DNA from: Collybiopsis luxurians FD-317 M1
Taxonomy: Eukaryota > Basidiomycota > Agaricomycetes > Agaricales > Omphalotaceae
DNA length: 64,000 nt
Direction of reading: 5' to 3'
NCBI GenBank assembly: GCA_000827265.1
Contig: KN834772.1
Coordinates: 693,014-757,013 of the forward strand
This document shows, in pieces, positions 33,201 to 44,155 of this stretch (its first letter is position 1; every line of letters begins with the position of its first letter). The position numbers were made by a program, and so were the translations under genes. Below the pieces are notes generated by a model. The model was given only the letters and a program-made list of their open reading frames with translations. It had not been told where the DNA came from and did not search any database.

Positions 33201-34558
33201 AAAATGGACTTTGTATGTTCTACAGAGGAAGCATCAACTGACTGAAGGGCCCGCAAATAAGTTTCTTCCAAAGTAGTGGGCAATTGGTCTAAAATAGAAT
33301 CAATTTCCTCTGGGCCCACACATGATTTCAGTTCATTCAACTGACAATCCACCCAACGAAACCTGATTTGATCATTACTAAACCACTGCACTGCTTCAAT
33401 ATAATTATCAATACTTACATTCCATCTGCTTTTGCCATCAAAGTTTCTTTGATTTTTCTTTTTTCAGATACACTATGATATCCAAAGTGGTCACCTTCTT
33501 CCAATGTATTTTCTAAAAAGCTTTCCACATCTGCCATTATATGTTTTTTATCCATTGTTACAACACCTGCACTGCTTAAGCAAACTTTTCCAATTTCACT
33601 AGCCCAAGGAATTTGTGGTCGACTAGTTATAAGAAAATGCAGATTTGGGCATGCCACTATTTCCAGCTGATATATGAGCTGGTAAAATTGACTGAATGTT
33701 TCCTTCTCCATCTCATCCAAAGCATCAATGATGATGAACAAGGAGGCCACTGAAATGGATAAAATGGCCTCCTTGAAAGTAGTTATCCATTCTTGATCAG
33801 TTGGACTACTTCTCAGTTGCTTATGGGCATTGTAAAGCTTCTTTATGCAGGGATATATCTCTTGTCCCCTTGCACTTGCAAGAAGCTGAGATAAAAGAGA
33901 TGTTATCATGTTGGTAAGAGTCTGCTTAGTAGTATCCCGGAAATCAAAGAAGTAGAAAATTACAAGCTTATCATCATAAGTTTCCGGACCTTGAACATGA
34001 TTCACAATTGTGGCACTTCTGAGATTATGAGCTCGACATCTTTAAAAAGAAAGTTTACCCACGCCATTACACTTTTTCCTGAGCCAACTGCAAAAACAAG
34101 TCAGACTGTAATAATTCTAGAATAGAAAATCTAGAGCCCACCATCACCCTGGAGCCAAAGAAACGAGTTTGGAGTTGATTTCCAGTCACTGAAAGTCCTG
34201 CTATTCAAGAACCACTCTCCAGTTCCCGGGGTTGTCTTCTTTGCAAAAAGAAACTTTTGAATCTGTGACATATTAGATGGACTCATCCATCTGATAACAT
34301 CAGATTCCTGCTCCTCCACAGCTACAATTGACTATGAGATTTATAGATAAGAAGATTAAAGATGCAAAACTTAGTACTCTGTACATCACTCTGTAGATCT
34401 GAAATAATATTATTCAGCTCTAGTTTACGCTTCTTGATAGTTTGAGAATACGAACAATAATTGTTGTTGATCACTTCTGCATTATAGAAGCTGGCCTGGC
34501 TCAAATTGAAATCATGAGCACCAGTGAACATGTGTGGTGCATGTTCCCTGTAAGCCAT
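30209..34558 (-). CDS. NACHT-ankyrin NLR (STAND) receptor
   Basis: Five exons 34558-34378, 34321-34142, 34087-34063, 34018-33419, 33362-30209 give 1379 aa with consistent phases. Residues 10-36 hold the N-terminal motif (MFTGAHDFNLSQASFYN...NNNY) found at the start of agaricomycete NLRs. A helical linker follows. The NACHT domain has Walker A GDVGSGKS (119-126, formed across exons 2 and 3), the FYFFDFRD strand, Walker B LFIIIDALDE (222-231) and the sensor-1 ITSRP (259-263). A winged-helix-like ARC region includes FRWVDCQLNEL and HMSVKEFLISERL. From about residue 562 to the end there are about 24 ankyrin repeats in a six-repeat super-unit (anchors NDTALRFACE at four places). The ATG is at 34558; a 10-codon upstream extension lacks ATG. 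Expected role: ligand sensing that triggers nucleotide-driven oligomerisation and cell death or defence. The whole gene is visibly A/T-richer than its neighbours. Confidence 0.9.
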
Positions 34559-34603
34559 TTTGAGGGCAGGTTGATGGGCTTCAGGCAATAGAGATGTTCA
34601 CCC

Positions 34604-34612
34604 TTTATATAT
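34604..34612 (-). promoter_or_regulatory. TATA box of the NLR gene
   Basis: ATATATAAA on the minus strand about 46-54 bp upstream of the ATG at 34558; supports that start and a short leader. Confidence 0.45.
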
Positions 34613-35390
34613 GCCGAAAGCGCGCTTATCCGAATAGATATTTAAGGTCACAAGGCCTTGGGATATCACGAACTGGCCTCGTGGGTAGTATTTGTGTGCG
34701 ATATCGATCCTGATACCCGATTTAGAATACGTCATCTAATGATGTTCGAGTGAACTATATGTGAACTATATCATCTTTGCCTAAGGGCGCGGATCTTGTC
34801 AGCTAGTAGTGAAAGGTATTCGTCCGCGCTCTGTATGAGTAGATTCTCAGCATTCAATCAAATTATATCGGTGGTCAAATAACGCACGCGATCCGATAAT
34901 CAGCCTCATCTTCGAGTTCCACGGCGGTAAGCGACGAGGGGGTCTGTGCGGACTTTGGGGCCCGGCAACTCCCGTAGTATTTCTCAGCCCAATTGTCCTG
35001 GAACAAGGAAGCGGGAGCTTCTCCCTGTTATTTATAAAAAGAGGCAGCTGAGCGGGCAAATATGTATTCTTCCACCTGAACCGGGGTTTAATGGGCCGCA
35101 TATGGGCGGCGAACCATCTTACACCCGAATGAGGCCATTGTAATTGACCGCGTCTTCACGCTGCTTCCACTGCTTTTGTTCGCTTTTGGTTTGGTCCGTT
35201 GGTTCTCCTTCCATCCCTAGACATTATCTGAGGCGTCGCTGCTCGGTACAGTCAGAATAATCTGGCAATGCCAGTGTAATTTCCACTTCACTCTCCGACA
35301 GTACCTGATTGCGTCCCCAGGCTACAGCTATCTTTCAAATTCAAGTGCTTTATCTCGCTGCCGCTGTCTCGGAAGGCCAAGAAATCTGCG
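34613..35390. other. Intergenic, A/T content returns to the local norm
   Basis: Promoter of the NLR and end of the A/T-rich island. ORFs at 34847-35143 overlap on both strands and are not supported. Confidence 0.4.
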
Positions 35391-35885
35391 TCTGCCACTC
35401 TATTCAGCCTCAACCCGTCGACACTGCGCAACTCCTCGCACAAATGACTTTTTGCTCCTATGCGCATCAGTTGCAATATCAGAAAATGCTCTATAGGGCC
35501 CAAAACACCAATGACACCGTATTCCCAAAGTTGTATATCCGTATCCCTGAGTGGCCTACAGCGTTCATGGTTGACCCAACCCGAGCTGGATGAGATGACG
35601 GGTTGGCCGAGAATGCCAATGTCTGTGATCACCCCATAGGGATCCTCGACGACCAGCAGACATCTTGCGAACATCTCGTCAGATGAACAACAATTCATCC
35701 ATTTTCAAAGAATGATTCCAGACCATAATACTTATTTTGAATTGAAGTGTATGCTTCAGGATACTTATACTATGGCACGCCGGGAAGGAAAATTTTTTGT
35801 AAATTCAAGCTTATAACTTGAAAGACGTCTAATTTTCACAGCATGATATTCTTCTCATCGCAGAGCACAAGACTGACAATAGTCA
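35390..35885 (-). pseudogene. Decayed duplicate of DPH5 (mainly exon 2, plus traces of exon 1)
   Basis: The minus strand still encodes LLVVEDPYGVITDIGILG where DPH5 has [18 protein letters not shown]. Plus-strand text matches step by step: CAAAGTTGTATA...CTACAGCGTTCAT, GGGATCCTCGACGACCAGCAGACAT, GAATGATTCCA, GAATTGAAGTGTATGCTTC, and GATATTCTTCTCATCGCA versus the exon 1 copy GATATCCTTCTCATCGCA. Frame is broken in several places and the 3' third (exon 3) is missing. It sits 220 bp from the stop of array member C, the same arrangement and orientation as DPH5 next to member A. Confidence 0.85.
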
Positions 35886-36104
35886 GAATGAAGATCAAAC
35901 GATTTCGGGGCTAAGTAGATCACAGATTGGAATGATATCGAAGCTTGAAATGCCCACAAAAGTGCGAAAACTTCAGCGCTCCCATGGTAGTAGAAGAACA
36001 AATGAGAATATATCAAATCTCTGCATAGATATGGCGGAACATTAGCCACCTCTCTTTCATTTCAGGAAGGCATCCTCAAACCACTACCGGCATGTTTCTT
36101 CACC

Positions 36105-37548
36105 TCAGTCTTCTCCCACTGTACTTCGGATTGACAAACCGCGAGATGGCCGGCGCTCATGTGGGCCAGGCTCATTCGGGCGGAGGTCAAGATCCAGGCT
36201 ATCCAATGGAGTATTTCTGTTCAAACTCCCCGCTCGAGATGGCACTTGTGTCTCTGAGCTATCTGATACCCTTCGAGATGACACTTTCGGCTCTGGGCTA
36301 TCTAGTTCTAGATCTTTGGAGCCGTCTTCTGAGCGACCCGATCGAGTGTTCCGATTTCGATTTCGATTTCGGTTTTGCATTTGCTTTCGAACACATAAAA
36401 CGGTGAGAATTATCGCTACAATTCCCACAACGCCACCGACAACCCCTCCCACAAGAGCGCCCACTGGTGTGCCTTTTGAAGAAGAATGACCAGAACCGGA
36501 CGAACCGGGATTGGCGGTGGAGTTGGATGGGCTCTCTGGGGAAGAAGAACTGGCAGGATTGGTTTTGATAATCAAGTAGGATATTACTAGATACTGGGGT
36601 GTAGTTGTCGCATTGTAAGAAGTTGCGACCTGCAAGGAATGTTGGGAAGGAGACAAGTTGGATGTTGTAAACAGCGGCCAATTCTGAATGTTTTCAAGTT
36701 GAGGGCTAGTGCTAGCTACCGTTGTACTTCCGGGAAGATCAAAATCGGTCGACTTTCCATCGATAGAATAGAAAGCAGTCGACGAGTTGAACACATTTGG
36801 ATAGCCAAATCTCACAGAGTAAAGCGAAGCCGAGGTACCTACAAAGGATTGATATTCGATGGTCTGGACTAATATGTAAAACACTCACCGTTAAAGTTAA
36901 AAGTCATACTCGTTCCAGTTGTATCCGTCCCATTTGAACCAAGTCCTTGGTATGTCCATCCTCCTGAGCTGTTACTATAACTCACGGAAGGATCGCTGTT
37001 ATGGACACGCAGAGTCACTGCATCTAGAGGATCGGACGGTAACGGCTGATATTGTATACTGTCGAGCCAGAGCGAAGAATTGGCAGGGGAAGTGGGAGAG
37101 AAAAAGAAATTGACATTCAGAGTATGTTCGTCGTTTGTCGAGGCTGCCAGCGTCTCCGCAGAGTCGCATGCAATATAATTGGTGACCTGAGAAGCATTGA
37201 CCGAAAAGCTCGTAATAAGGTGGTTATCTACGCTGCAATTCCAGCCGTAGAGACCTGTCCCAGCGACTATGGCACGAACGAATGAACCTTCGAGCAGTAG
37301 TATCAAACGGTTGTATCAATGCCAAAGCTGCAAAATGGCCTAAGCAAGTTTTTTTCACCTTTGAAATTGTAGCTGAGAGAAGCATTTGTCGTGACACCAG
37401 TGATCGTGCGATTGAACACTGGCCCACCATAACCTTGGCTGTCCAACAGCCCAGTGGAGTCAAGAGAAAAGGAACCGGAGTACCGAATAGTGGGGTCCGT
37501 GTCGTCTACAACGACCAACCGAGGGACAGCAGTATCTGAGGTTGCCAT
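36105..37548 (-). CDS. Membrane-protein array member C (VDDTDP family, STVGED tail)
   Basis: Exons 37548-37359, 37287-36889, 36838-36105; 440 aa. The ectodomain matches the other members (PTIRYSGSFSLDSTGLLDSQ ... GLYGWNCSVDNHLITSFSVN). TM helix TPVGALVGGVVGGVVGIVAIILTVLCV. The tail is short, with an Asn-Arg run (QNRNRNRNRNTRS, from a GAAATC/CGAAAT-type microsatellite around 36355), then DSPEPKVSSRRVSDSSETQ and an end RGLSIRSTVGED related to the STVD tails of A and B. It lacks the PPTY end of D, E, G and H. Flanked downstream by the DPH5 pseudogene, so it descends from an A-DPH5 type segment. Confidence 0.82.
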
Positions 37549-38419
37549 AAGGGAAAATCACAATGAGTTCTTGGAGGTGAGGAGTTTCCTAGACATTCCC
37601 AGACATTCAAGTATCGCAGAGGTTTTTGAACAAGAAGCAGTGACAGCAAACATGCAGAACAGGTCAAGAATAGGTACCATGATTATCTTTTAGAATTTTC
37701 ACCAGGATCCGATCCCACTTAATAGAGCGAGGGATCTGAGCACATTGACCCAGTCAGGCCGTTCCAGCAATTGATTGGGTGGGATAGGGACCCGTGAACC
37801 ACGGGATGTCAAAATGTGAAGCAATCGATAGAGCACCTGTACAAAAAAGTAGGCTTTCCCTCTTGCTCTTATCGTCAAACCCATGGCAAAGTCCGTGTTT
37901 CGTTCAACCTGTCAATTTCACCAGCGCGCCATAGCATCATGGGTTTTCATTAGATACGAACTAATTATGCCTCAGATCTCCAGCATGATCAATGATCACG
38001 ATCAATGCTGTAAAGTGGACACAATCAAGCGCACAGATTGTAAGGTAAGGTGAGGTAAGGTTTATTACCGGCTTGGGACCAAGAACTGATACGCCGGGGT
38101 AATCATTGACATGGAAGGTTTCTTATCAGATGGCAAAACCCCCGTTACGGTCATACACAATCATGACTTGACCCCACCAGGATACGCGACGCGTCGTAAA
38201 TAGACAAAATGCTGTATAAGTAGAACAGGGTCTGAGTTTATGCTATGCGTTGACTTAAGAGAAATACGGAACACAGTAAGGGGTAACCCTTACAGTATGC
38301 TTGTCAAATTAATGCCGTGGCATGATTATATACTCTTGAGTTCTTCTCCTTCCCTTTTGGTGTTGACTAATACTATAGAGGGTTCGACAGCGCCCTCACA
38401 TATATCCTGGTGGAACGGC
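37549..38419. other. Upstream region of member C
   Basis: No gene. Contains a short degenerate repeat GTAAGGTAAGGTGAGGTAAGG at 38040-38060, an ACGCGT box at about 38189, and a run of overlapping GATCA half-palindromes at 37985-38005. Confidence 0.4.
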
Positions 38420-39365
38420 AAAAATTTCTCGTTCATTTGAGGAAGATAAGTAAGAAAAAGGCGTTCTCACTCCACTGTCGGCATGCAGTCTTAGTACCTG
38501 TGTGTTATGTCGCACCCTCTTTTTTTTTTTGACTCTTCATTACCGCAAGTAAGTAAGGCTATGTACTAAGGAGCGGGGAGCCGCAACAACAATTAGTTGG
38601 GCTCCGTTCCTCTGGGGGTTATCTCTGGGTGGGTGTCACCTGTGGGAGTTGTAGCAACGGGTATTACTGTGATGTATGTATGTAGGTGAAATGAATATGG
38701 ACGCGTTCGGCTGGCTGGCCTTATGTCGCACCCTCATGCGCTGATTGTTCTTCATCAAGACGAGTCGATTGAAATCAAATCCTGACAGACTTATACTTGG
38801 GGAAAATCTAGCAACAGAGCTCGACGCAAAGAAGTCCTGGCTCTACATATCAAAGCAATGGCAAAGTGGGAACCGGAAAGTAGATCTGAATGCATTGGTG
38901 CCAATCTAGTGGCCAGCAGGTGGAGTACTGGTTCAGAGTTCCAGGTAAAAGCAACCTAGCGCTCATCGGATCTGGACCTATGTCGTGTTTAGTGTTCTAA
39001 TTTTGTCTCCGGACGAAATAAAAGATGAGAATAATGGCAGCAATTCCTACAACTCCCCCAACAATTCCACCTATAATTATCAGTAATGCCCCCTGGAATC
39101 CCTTTTGGAGAAGAATGGCCCGAGACAGAGGACCCCGGTGAATGTATTAGCAGTGGAGCTGGATGTGACCTCCGAAGAAGAGATAACAGAATCAGTTTCA
39201 AAAAGAAAAATAGCTAATAATAAGAGCCTGAGGTGAGATCGTCGCGTTGTAAGCAGTCGCGACTCCCAAGGAATGCTGTGAAGAAGACAAATTAGGTATT
39301 GTGAAGAGTGGCCAGTTCAGAACATCCACAGGGTGAGGACCGCTACTAGCTACTGGCCTGGTATT
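38420..39365 (-). pseudogene. Relic of a PPTY-class membrane protein, split by a retroposed insert
   Basis: The text on both sides of the insert follows the 3' half of member D: GCATGCAGTC, CATCAAGACGAGTCGATTGAAATCAAATCCTGACAG (D: CATCGAGATAAGCCGGCTAGGATCAAACCCAGTCTGAC), the TM region TTTTGTCTCCGGACGAAATAAAAGATGAGAAT, and GTGAAGAGTGGCCAGTTCAGAAC. Exons 1-2 and the first part of exon 3 are absent, several frameshifts are visible, and a 203-bp element interrupts it. Confidence 0.8.
38518..38720 (-). mobile_element. SINE-like retroposed element with 15-bp target-site duplication
   Basis: A 203-bp segment starts (plus strand) with a run of at least 11 T and is bounded by perfect 15-bp direct repeats TTATGTCGCACCCTC at 38503-38517 and 38721-38735. 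A poly-A tail on the minus strand plus a long target-site duplication is the signature of target-primed retroposition. No ORF. tRNA-type A and B boxes were not evident, so the SINE class is unknown, and a 5'-truncated LINE end is possible. Confidence 0.65.
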
Positions 39366-39773
39366 GTCATGCAGCCTTCCTTTATAAAGCCATCCCGCCG
39401 CCGGTATCTCGAATCATCTATTAAAACCCTTTGCCATCTAGGGAGACAAGCAACGGTGTCTTTAGTTCAGGATTGACCCAGAGACGGACTACCGGGGCAA
39501 CGCCATAGATACGCGGCTTCGTAGACCCCCTATAGGGCGCACTATAATTGGAGAATATATTTACATCGCACTGGAGGCAATAACACCAGAACTTCTCTTG
39601 GACCGAGGTTAGGAGAGCACTGCTGCAACCCTACTCCCTCCAGCGACGCGTCGGAGTAGCATAAAAGACAACCTCACTGCAACGGTTCAGTGGAAGTATA
39701 GAAGCCTTTCATAGATCCCATTAGATTACAAGTAGAAGAGCATGCTATATAAGTAATGAATGAACAAAACCTA

Positions 39774-41517
39774 TCAAGTCTCCGTATACGTTGGTGGAAC
39801 ATCGACTACTTCTCTTTCGTTCGAAGAGGGGAGTCTCACACCGCTGTCAGTATGCATCCTGACTTCAGTGTTCTGCAGCTGCTCATCTCGTACTTTCATG
39901 CTTTGAGCATTTTTCATCGAGATAAGCCGGCTAGGATCAAACCCAGTCTGACTCCGAGGGCTTGAAGATGAACCTGCAACAGAGCCCGCAACAGAACCGG
40001 GATACATAGCAGGTCCACTAGAGTCCTGATTCTGCACGTACAAACTATTGGCAGAGAACTTGCCAGAGTTAGAACTATAATCTGACGGCGCGGAGGGTGG
40101 ACTCGAGTACATATGAGCCATTCCAACGGCGCCTGCTCCAGAACTCATGTGCGCGATATTGCTTGTGGGTAGAGGAGAGAACTGGTTCAGAGTTCCAGGC
40201 GAAAGCATAGCGGCGCTAGAAAAATCTGACGGTGCAGAAGGTGCTATAGAGTACATCTGTGGCTCGGAAGGATAGTTTCGGGAGGGTGGGGTTCCAGCGT
40301 TCAGGTCGAACATGCCGCCTTGATGATATCCAGTGTTCCGGCGTCGTCTTCGGACGAAATAAATAATGAGAATCAAAGCTGCGAGTCCCACAACTCCACC
40401 GACAACTCCACCGACAATCGGACCCACAGGTGCACTTTTAGACGAAGAATGGTCAGAGCCGGATGACCCGGATGATCCGGATGAACCTGGATTTGCGGTG
40501 GAGTTGGATGAGCCCTCGGGAGAAGAAGAATTGGCAGGATTCGTTTTGATAAGGAAATAATTTATAGTAAGGTACTGAGGCTGAGTCGTCGCGTTGTAAG
40601 AAGTTGCGACCTGCAAGGAATGTTGGGAAGGAGACAAGTTGGATGTCGTAAACAGCGGCCAATTTTGAATGTTTGCAAGTTGAGGACTAATGCTGGCTAC
40701 CGTCGTACTTCCAGGAAGATCAAAATCAGTCGAATTTCCATCGATAGAATAGAAAGCAGTCGACGGGTTGAAGGCGTTTGGATAGCCAAAATTTACAGAG
40801 TAAAGCGAAGCAGAGGTACCTACGACGGATTCACATTCAGTGCTCTGACTGAGTAGGTAAAATACTCACCGTTGAAGTCGAAAGTCATACTTGTTCCAGT
40901 TATAACCGTCCCATTTGAACCAAATCCTTGGTATGTCCATCCTCCTGAGCTGTTACTATAACTCACGGAAGGATCGCTGTTATGGACACGCAGAGTTACT
41001 GCATCCAGTGGATCGGTTGGTAAGGGCTGATATTGTATACTGTCGAGCCAGAGCGAAGAGTTGGGAGGGGACACATCCGGGAAAAAGTAGAAATTGACAT
41101 CAAGAGTATGCTCGTTCGTTGAGCCGGTCAACGTCCCCGCAGAGTCGCATGCAATGTAATTGGTGACCTGGGAAGAGTTGACCTGGAAGCTCGTAATGGG
41201 GTGATTATCCACGCTGCAATTCCAGCCATAGAGACCTGTCCCGGCGACCATGGCACGGACGAAGGAACCTGTGAACGACAGTATTAATTTTAAAATGGAC
41301 AAATAGCGTGAAGAAGCCTCTTTTTACCTTTGAAGTTGTAGCTGAGAGAAGCATTTGTCGTGACACCAGTGATTGTGCGATTAAACACTGCTCCGCCATA
41401 ACCTTGGCTGTCCAACAGCCCAGTGGAGTCAAGGGAAAAGGCACCAGAGTACCGAATAGTCGGGTCCGTGTCGTCCACAACAACCAGCCGGGGAACAGCA
41501 GTATCTGGGGTGGTCAT
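39774..41517 (-). CDS. Membrane-protein array member D (VDDTDP family, PPTY tail)
   Basis: Exons 41517-41328, 41268-40870, 40819-39774; 544 aa. Compared with A-C the cytoplasmic tail is about 190 aa long. After the TM (residues about 328-352, PVGPIVGGVVGGVVGLAALILII) and an Arg cluster come GGMFDLNAGTPPSRNY, repeated APSAPSDFSS-type units, FDPSRLISMKNAQSMKVRDEQ and the terminal block NTEVRMHTDSGVRLP...VDVPPTYTET. PPTY is a PPxY motif, recognised by WW domains of Rsp5/Nedd4 ubiquitin ligases in other systems. Two ectodomain modules are as in the other members. Internalisation or turnover through this motif is an inference. Confidence 0.85.
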
Positions 41518-42542
41518 TGGGCGTTCGGAGGGATGAAGGTGAGAAAGGTCCACCAGTACAAACAAACCTTTACTTTAAGGCGGGGAAGCTTCCCAAGCAT
41601 CTGGCCAATTGGCTGAGCAAAGGGCTGTGAGCCGACATAGACCGACATTCAACACGTTGAAATCTGGATTTGTTTCACTAGGGCGTCAATGAAGTATCAA
41701 TCCAATTCAAGGTTAGGGAGCCCGGTGGAAATGAATCAGATGCCAAGTGCGTCCCTATGTTATCTTGTCAATGCACGATGGCGAGGCGGGGTGAGGCTCA
41801 TTGCCGCTCTATAAACAGCATGTAGTTGACCGAATTTGGAATATAATAAATGCTGATAAATAACCTTCAGAGCCGTAGACCACGGAACTGGATCAAAATT
41901 CAAGGCGCTTAAACTGTTAAGACTAGGCCTGCTCACCGTCGAGTAGTTGATGATATAGAGTTTTCGATCGCGGAGCAAGAGTGCACAAGCCCGGAACGAG
42001 GAGTCGTCGTTACTGCTTTGACTTGCCAAGGCGGCACGCCCGCTGAAAGATGCAAAGTTCTTGGGATACTTCCTCCAAATCATTCTCAGCTATGGGTAGG
42101 CTTCCGGGGCAGCCATAAAGCTTATGGTATTTCAATCACCACCTCCTCTATCAGTGGTTGGCGCAAAGACCTAGTAGAAGCAGGCCACGATGGTCCGGCC
42201 CGAGCCGCTTCGATGACATTGACACTACAGTGCTAGTTGACAACCTTTCAGGCTTGCTTAACGGCCTCCCCGCAGCTCAGAGTACATTAGCATTCTCGAT
42301 CCTTACGGGAGTCCGCTGACGGTCGGCTGGTCCATGCAAGTCGGCCATGCGCTATGTACAGTAGTGTGTATGTGGTGTTTGAGTTGTGAAATGTCCGTGT
42401 CAATATCCCGTATGGCAGATCGTCCGTCTCATCGTAAGTAATAAGTAGGTGATAGATATATAGGTAGAAAGCCTAACCTGCACACATCCCGAAAAAAATA
42501 AACGCGGAATGAACTCGGATCCCTCGGCGGTAAAAAAATTCA
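41518..42542. other. Upstream of member D; unexplained ORF scraps
   Basis: At 42018-42236 a plus-strand ORF reads SGWRKDLVEAGHDGPARAAS, which looks protein-like but is isolated. Overlapping minus-strand ORF at 41760-42083. No gene model can be built. Confidence 0.3.
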
Positions 42543-44155
42543 TCAGGACTCTGTATACGTCGGCGGAACATCGACAACCTCTCCCTCGTTTCCTTCACGA
42601 GATAACCGTACCCCACTATCCTGATGCTGCCGAACTTCACTTCTCCGAAGTCTATCATCCTGCTCCTGCAACATCCGAGCATTCTTCGATGACATTACAA
42701 ATCGATCCGAGTTCCATCCAGATGAACGATTCGATTGACCGGAGGATGATGAGGCCCCCGAGGAAGAGTATACGCCAAGTTGCTGCCCTCCATAACCTGT
42801 ATAAGCCGTCGATGATATGTCGGAAGGGTATCTCATATGCGTGCTACGCCCTGGGGGCGCCGCGGAGGACATAAATGGTGTGATTTCGAGTGTATCCCCT
42901 CTTGAAGATCCCTGTAAACGGTAATACCCTGGCCCCCCTCCAGTCAAATCCAACATCATCCCACTGTACGGACTCCGTCTCCGTCGTCTCAGGTAGTAGA
43001 GGAGCAGTATTAACGCTCCCAGCCCAGCGAGACCTCCCAGTACACCTCCGACTATAGGTCCCACATTGTGGTGACTAGGAGTAGGGCCTCCGCCGTGATC
43101 AGGTGAAGATGAATTAGTTGAATTGGACGGATTTTCTAGGGATGTCGAAGTTGCCGGATTGGTTTTTATCATAAAATAATCGATGGTGAGCCATTGCGGG
43201 TATGTAGTACTGTTGTAGGCAGTGGCTACTTGAAGATTATGTGAGGATGAAGACAAGTCGGATGCAGTGAAGAGGGGGTAGTTTAGGATATTGGCGTAGG
43301 TCCCTAGGCTAGGTGCCTGTATGGCCCCGGGCAGTTCAAAATTTGAGCTAGAGTTTCCGTCGATGGTGTAAAAGGCGGTCGTGGCGTTGTATAGGGTAGG
43401 CCAGCCAAAAATTACGGAGTATAATGATACGAAGGAACCTTTCAGAGTAATTCGTATTAGATTTACCAAGCTTCTGCCGTAAATCAAGGAACTGTTCTGC
43501 ACGCACCATTGAATGCAAAATTCATACTAGTCCCCGTTATTTCCGTACCATTCGACTCGAATCCTTGCCAAGACCATCCTCCAGAGCTGTTGCTGTATGT
43601 GACAGAAGGATCGCTATTGTGCACCCTCAATGTTACTGAATCCAGCGGATCTTTGGGCAGCGGCTGGTATTGTATCGAATCAAGCCATACAGACTGGGTT
43701 TCGTTGCTTGGAGAAAAATAGATGTTCATATCGAGAGTATGTGAACCCGTCATGCCTTGGAGAACTCCACCCGAATCGCATGCGATATAGTTGGTCATTT
43801 GCGTTGTGTTCCTGCCGAAGCTGGATATTAGATGGTTGTCTACTGAGCAGTTCCAGTGGCAATCGGAGCCTTGAGCCGCGACGATGGCGCGCACGAAAGT
43901 ACCTTTTTTAGGAGAAATGAACGGTTGCCCGAAGCCTGCAGCTTGTCAACCCGACTCACCATTAAAAGTGTAACTCAATGAAGCGTTAGTCGTTGTTCCC
44001 GTCATTGTCTTATTCCACACAGGACCTCCCCACCCCACCTCATCCAAAGTTCCTTTCGAATCCAGAGAAAATGCGCTCGGGGGTGAATATTGTATGGCCG
44101 GGTCGGTGTCATCGACCACGACAAGTCTGGGAACGGATGTACTGGAGGTCATCAT
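42543..44155 (-). CDS. Membrane-protein array member E (divergent, PPTY tail)
   Basis: Exons 44155-43960, 43902-43507, 43438-42543; 495 aa. It is the most diverged array copy: VVVDDTDPAIQYSPPSAFSLDS, SDCHWNCSVDNHLISSFGRN, and a stalk shortened to SNSTNSSSPDHGGGPTPS. The TM is NVGPIVGGVLGGLAGLGALILLLYYL followed by RRRRR. The tail has MLDLTGGGPGYYRLQ, ARMLQEQDDRLRRSEVRQHQ, DSGVRLSREGNEGEVVDVPPTYTES, so the C-terminal PPxY block is conserved although the rest has drifted. Both introns stay at the family positions (after TFNG and FNG). Its divergence suggests that it predates the recent A/B and G/H duplications. Confidence 0.84.

Noticed and set aside
35309..35593. 94-aa plus-strand ORF
   Set aside because: Opposite strand of the DPH5 pseudogene; composition explained by that copy.
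42018..42236. 72-aa plus-strand ORF
   Set aside because: Isolated protein-like run without partner exons or a recognised family; mentioned only as an unexplained scrap.
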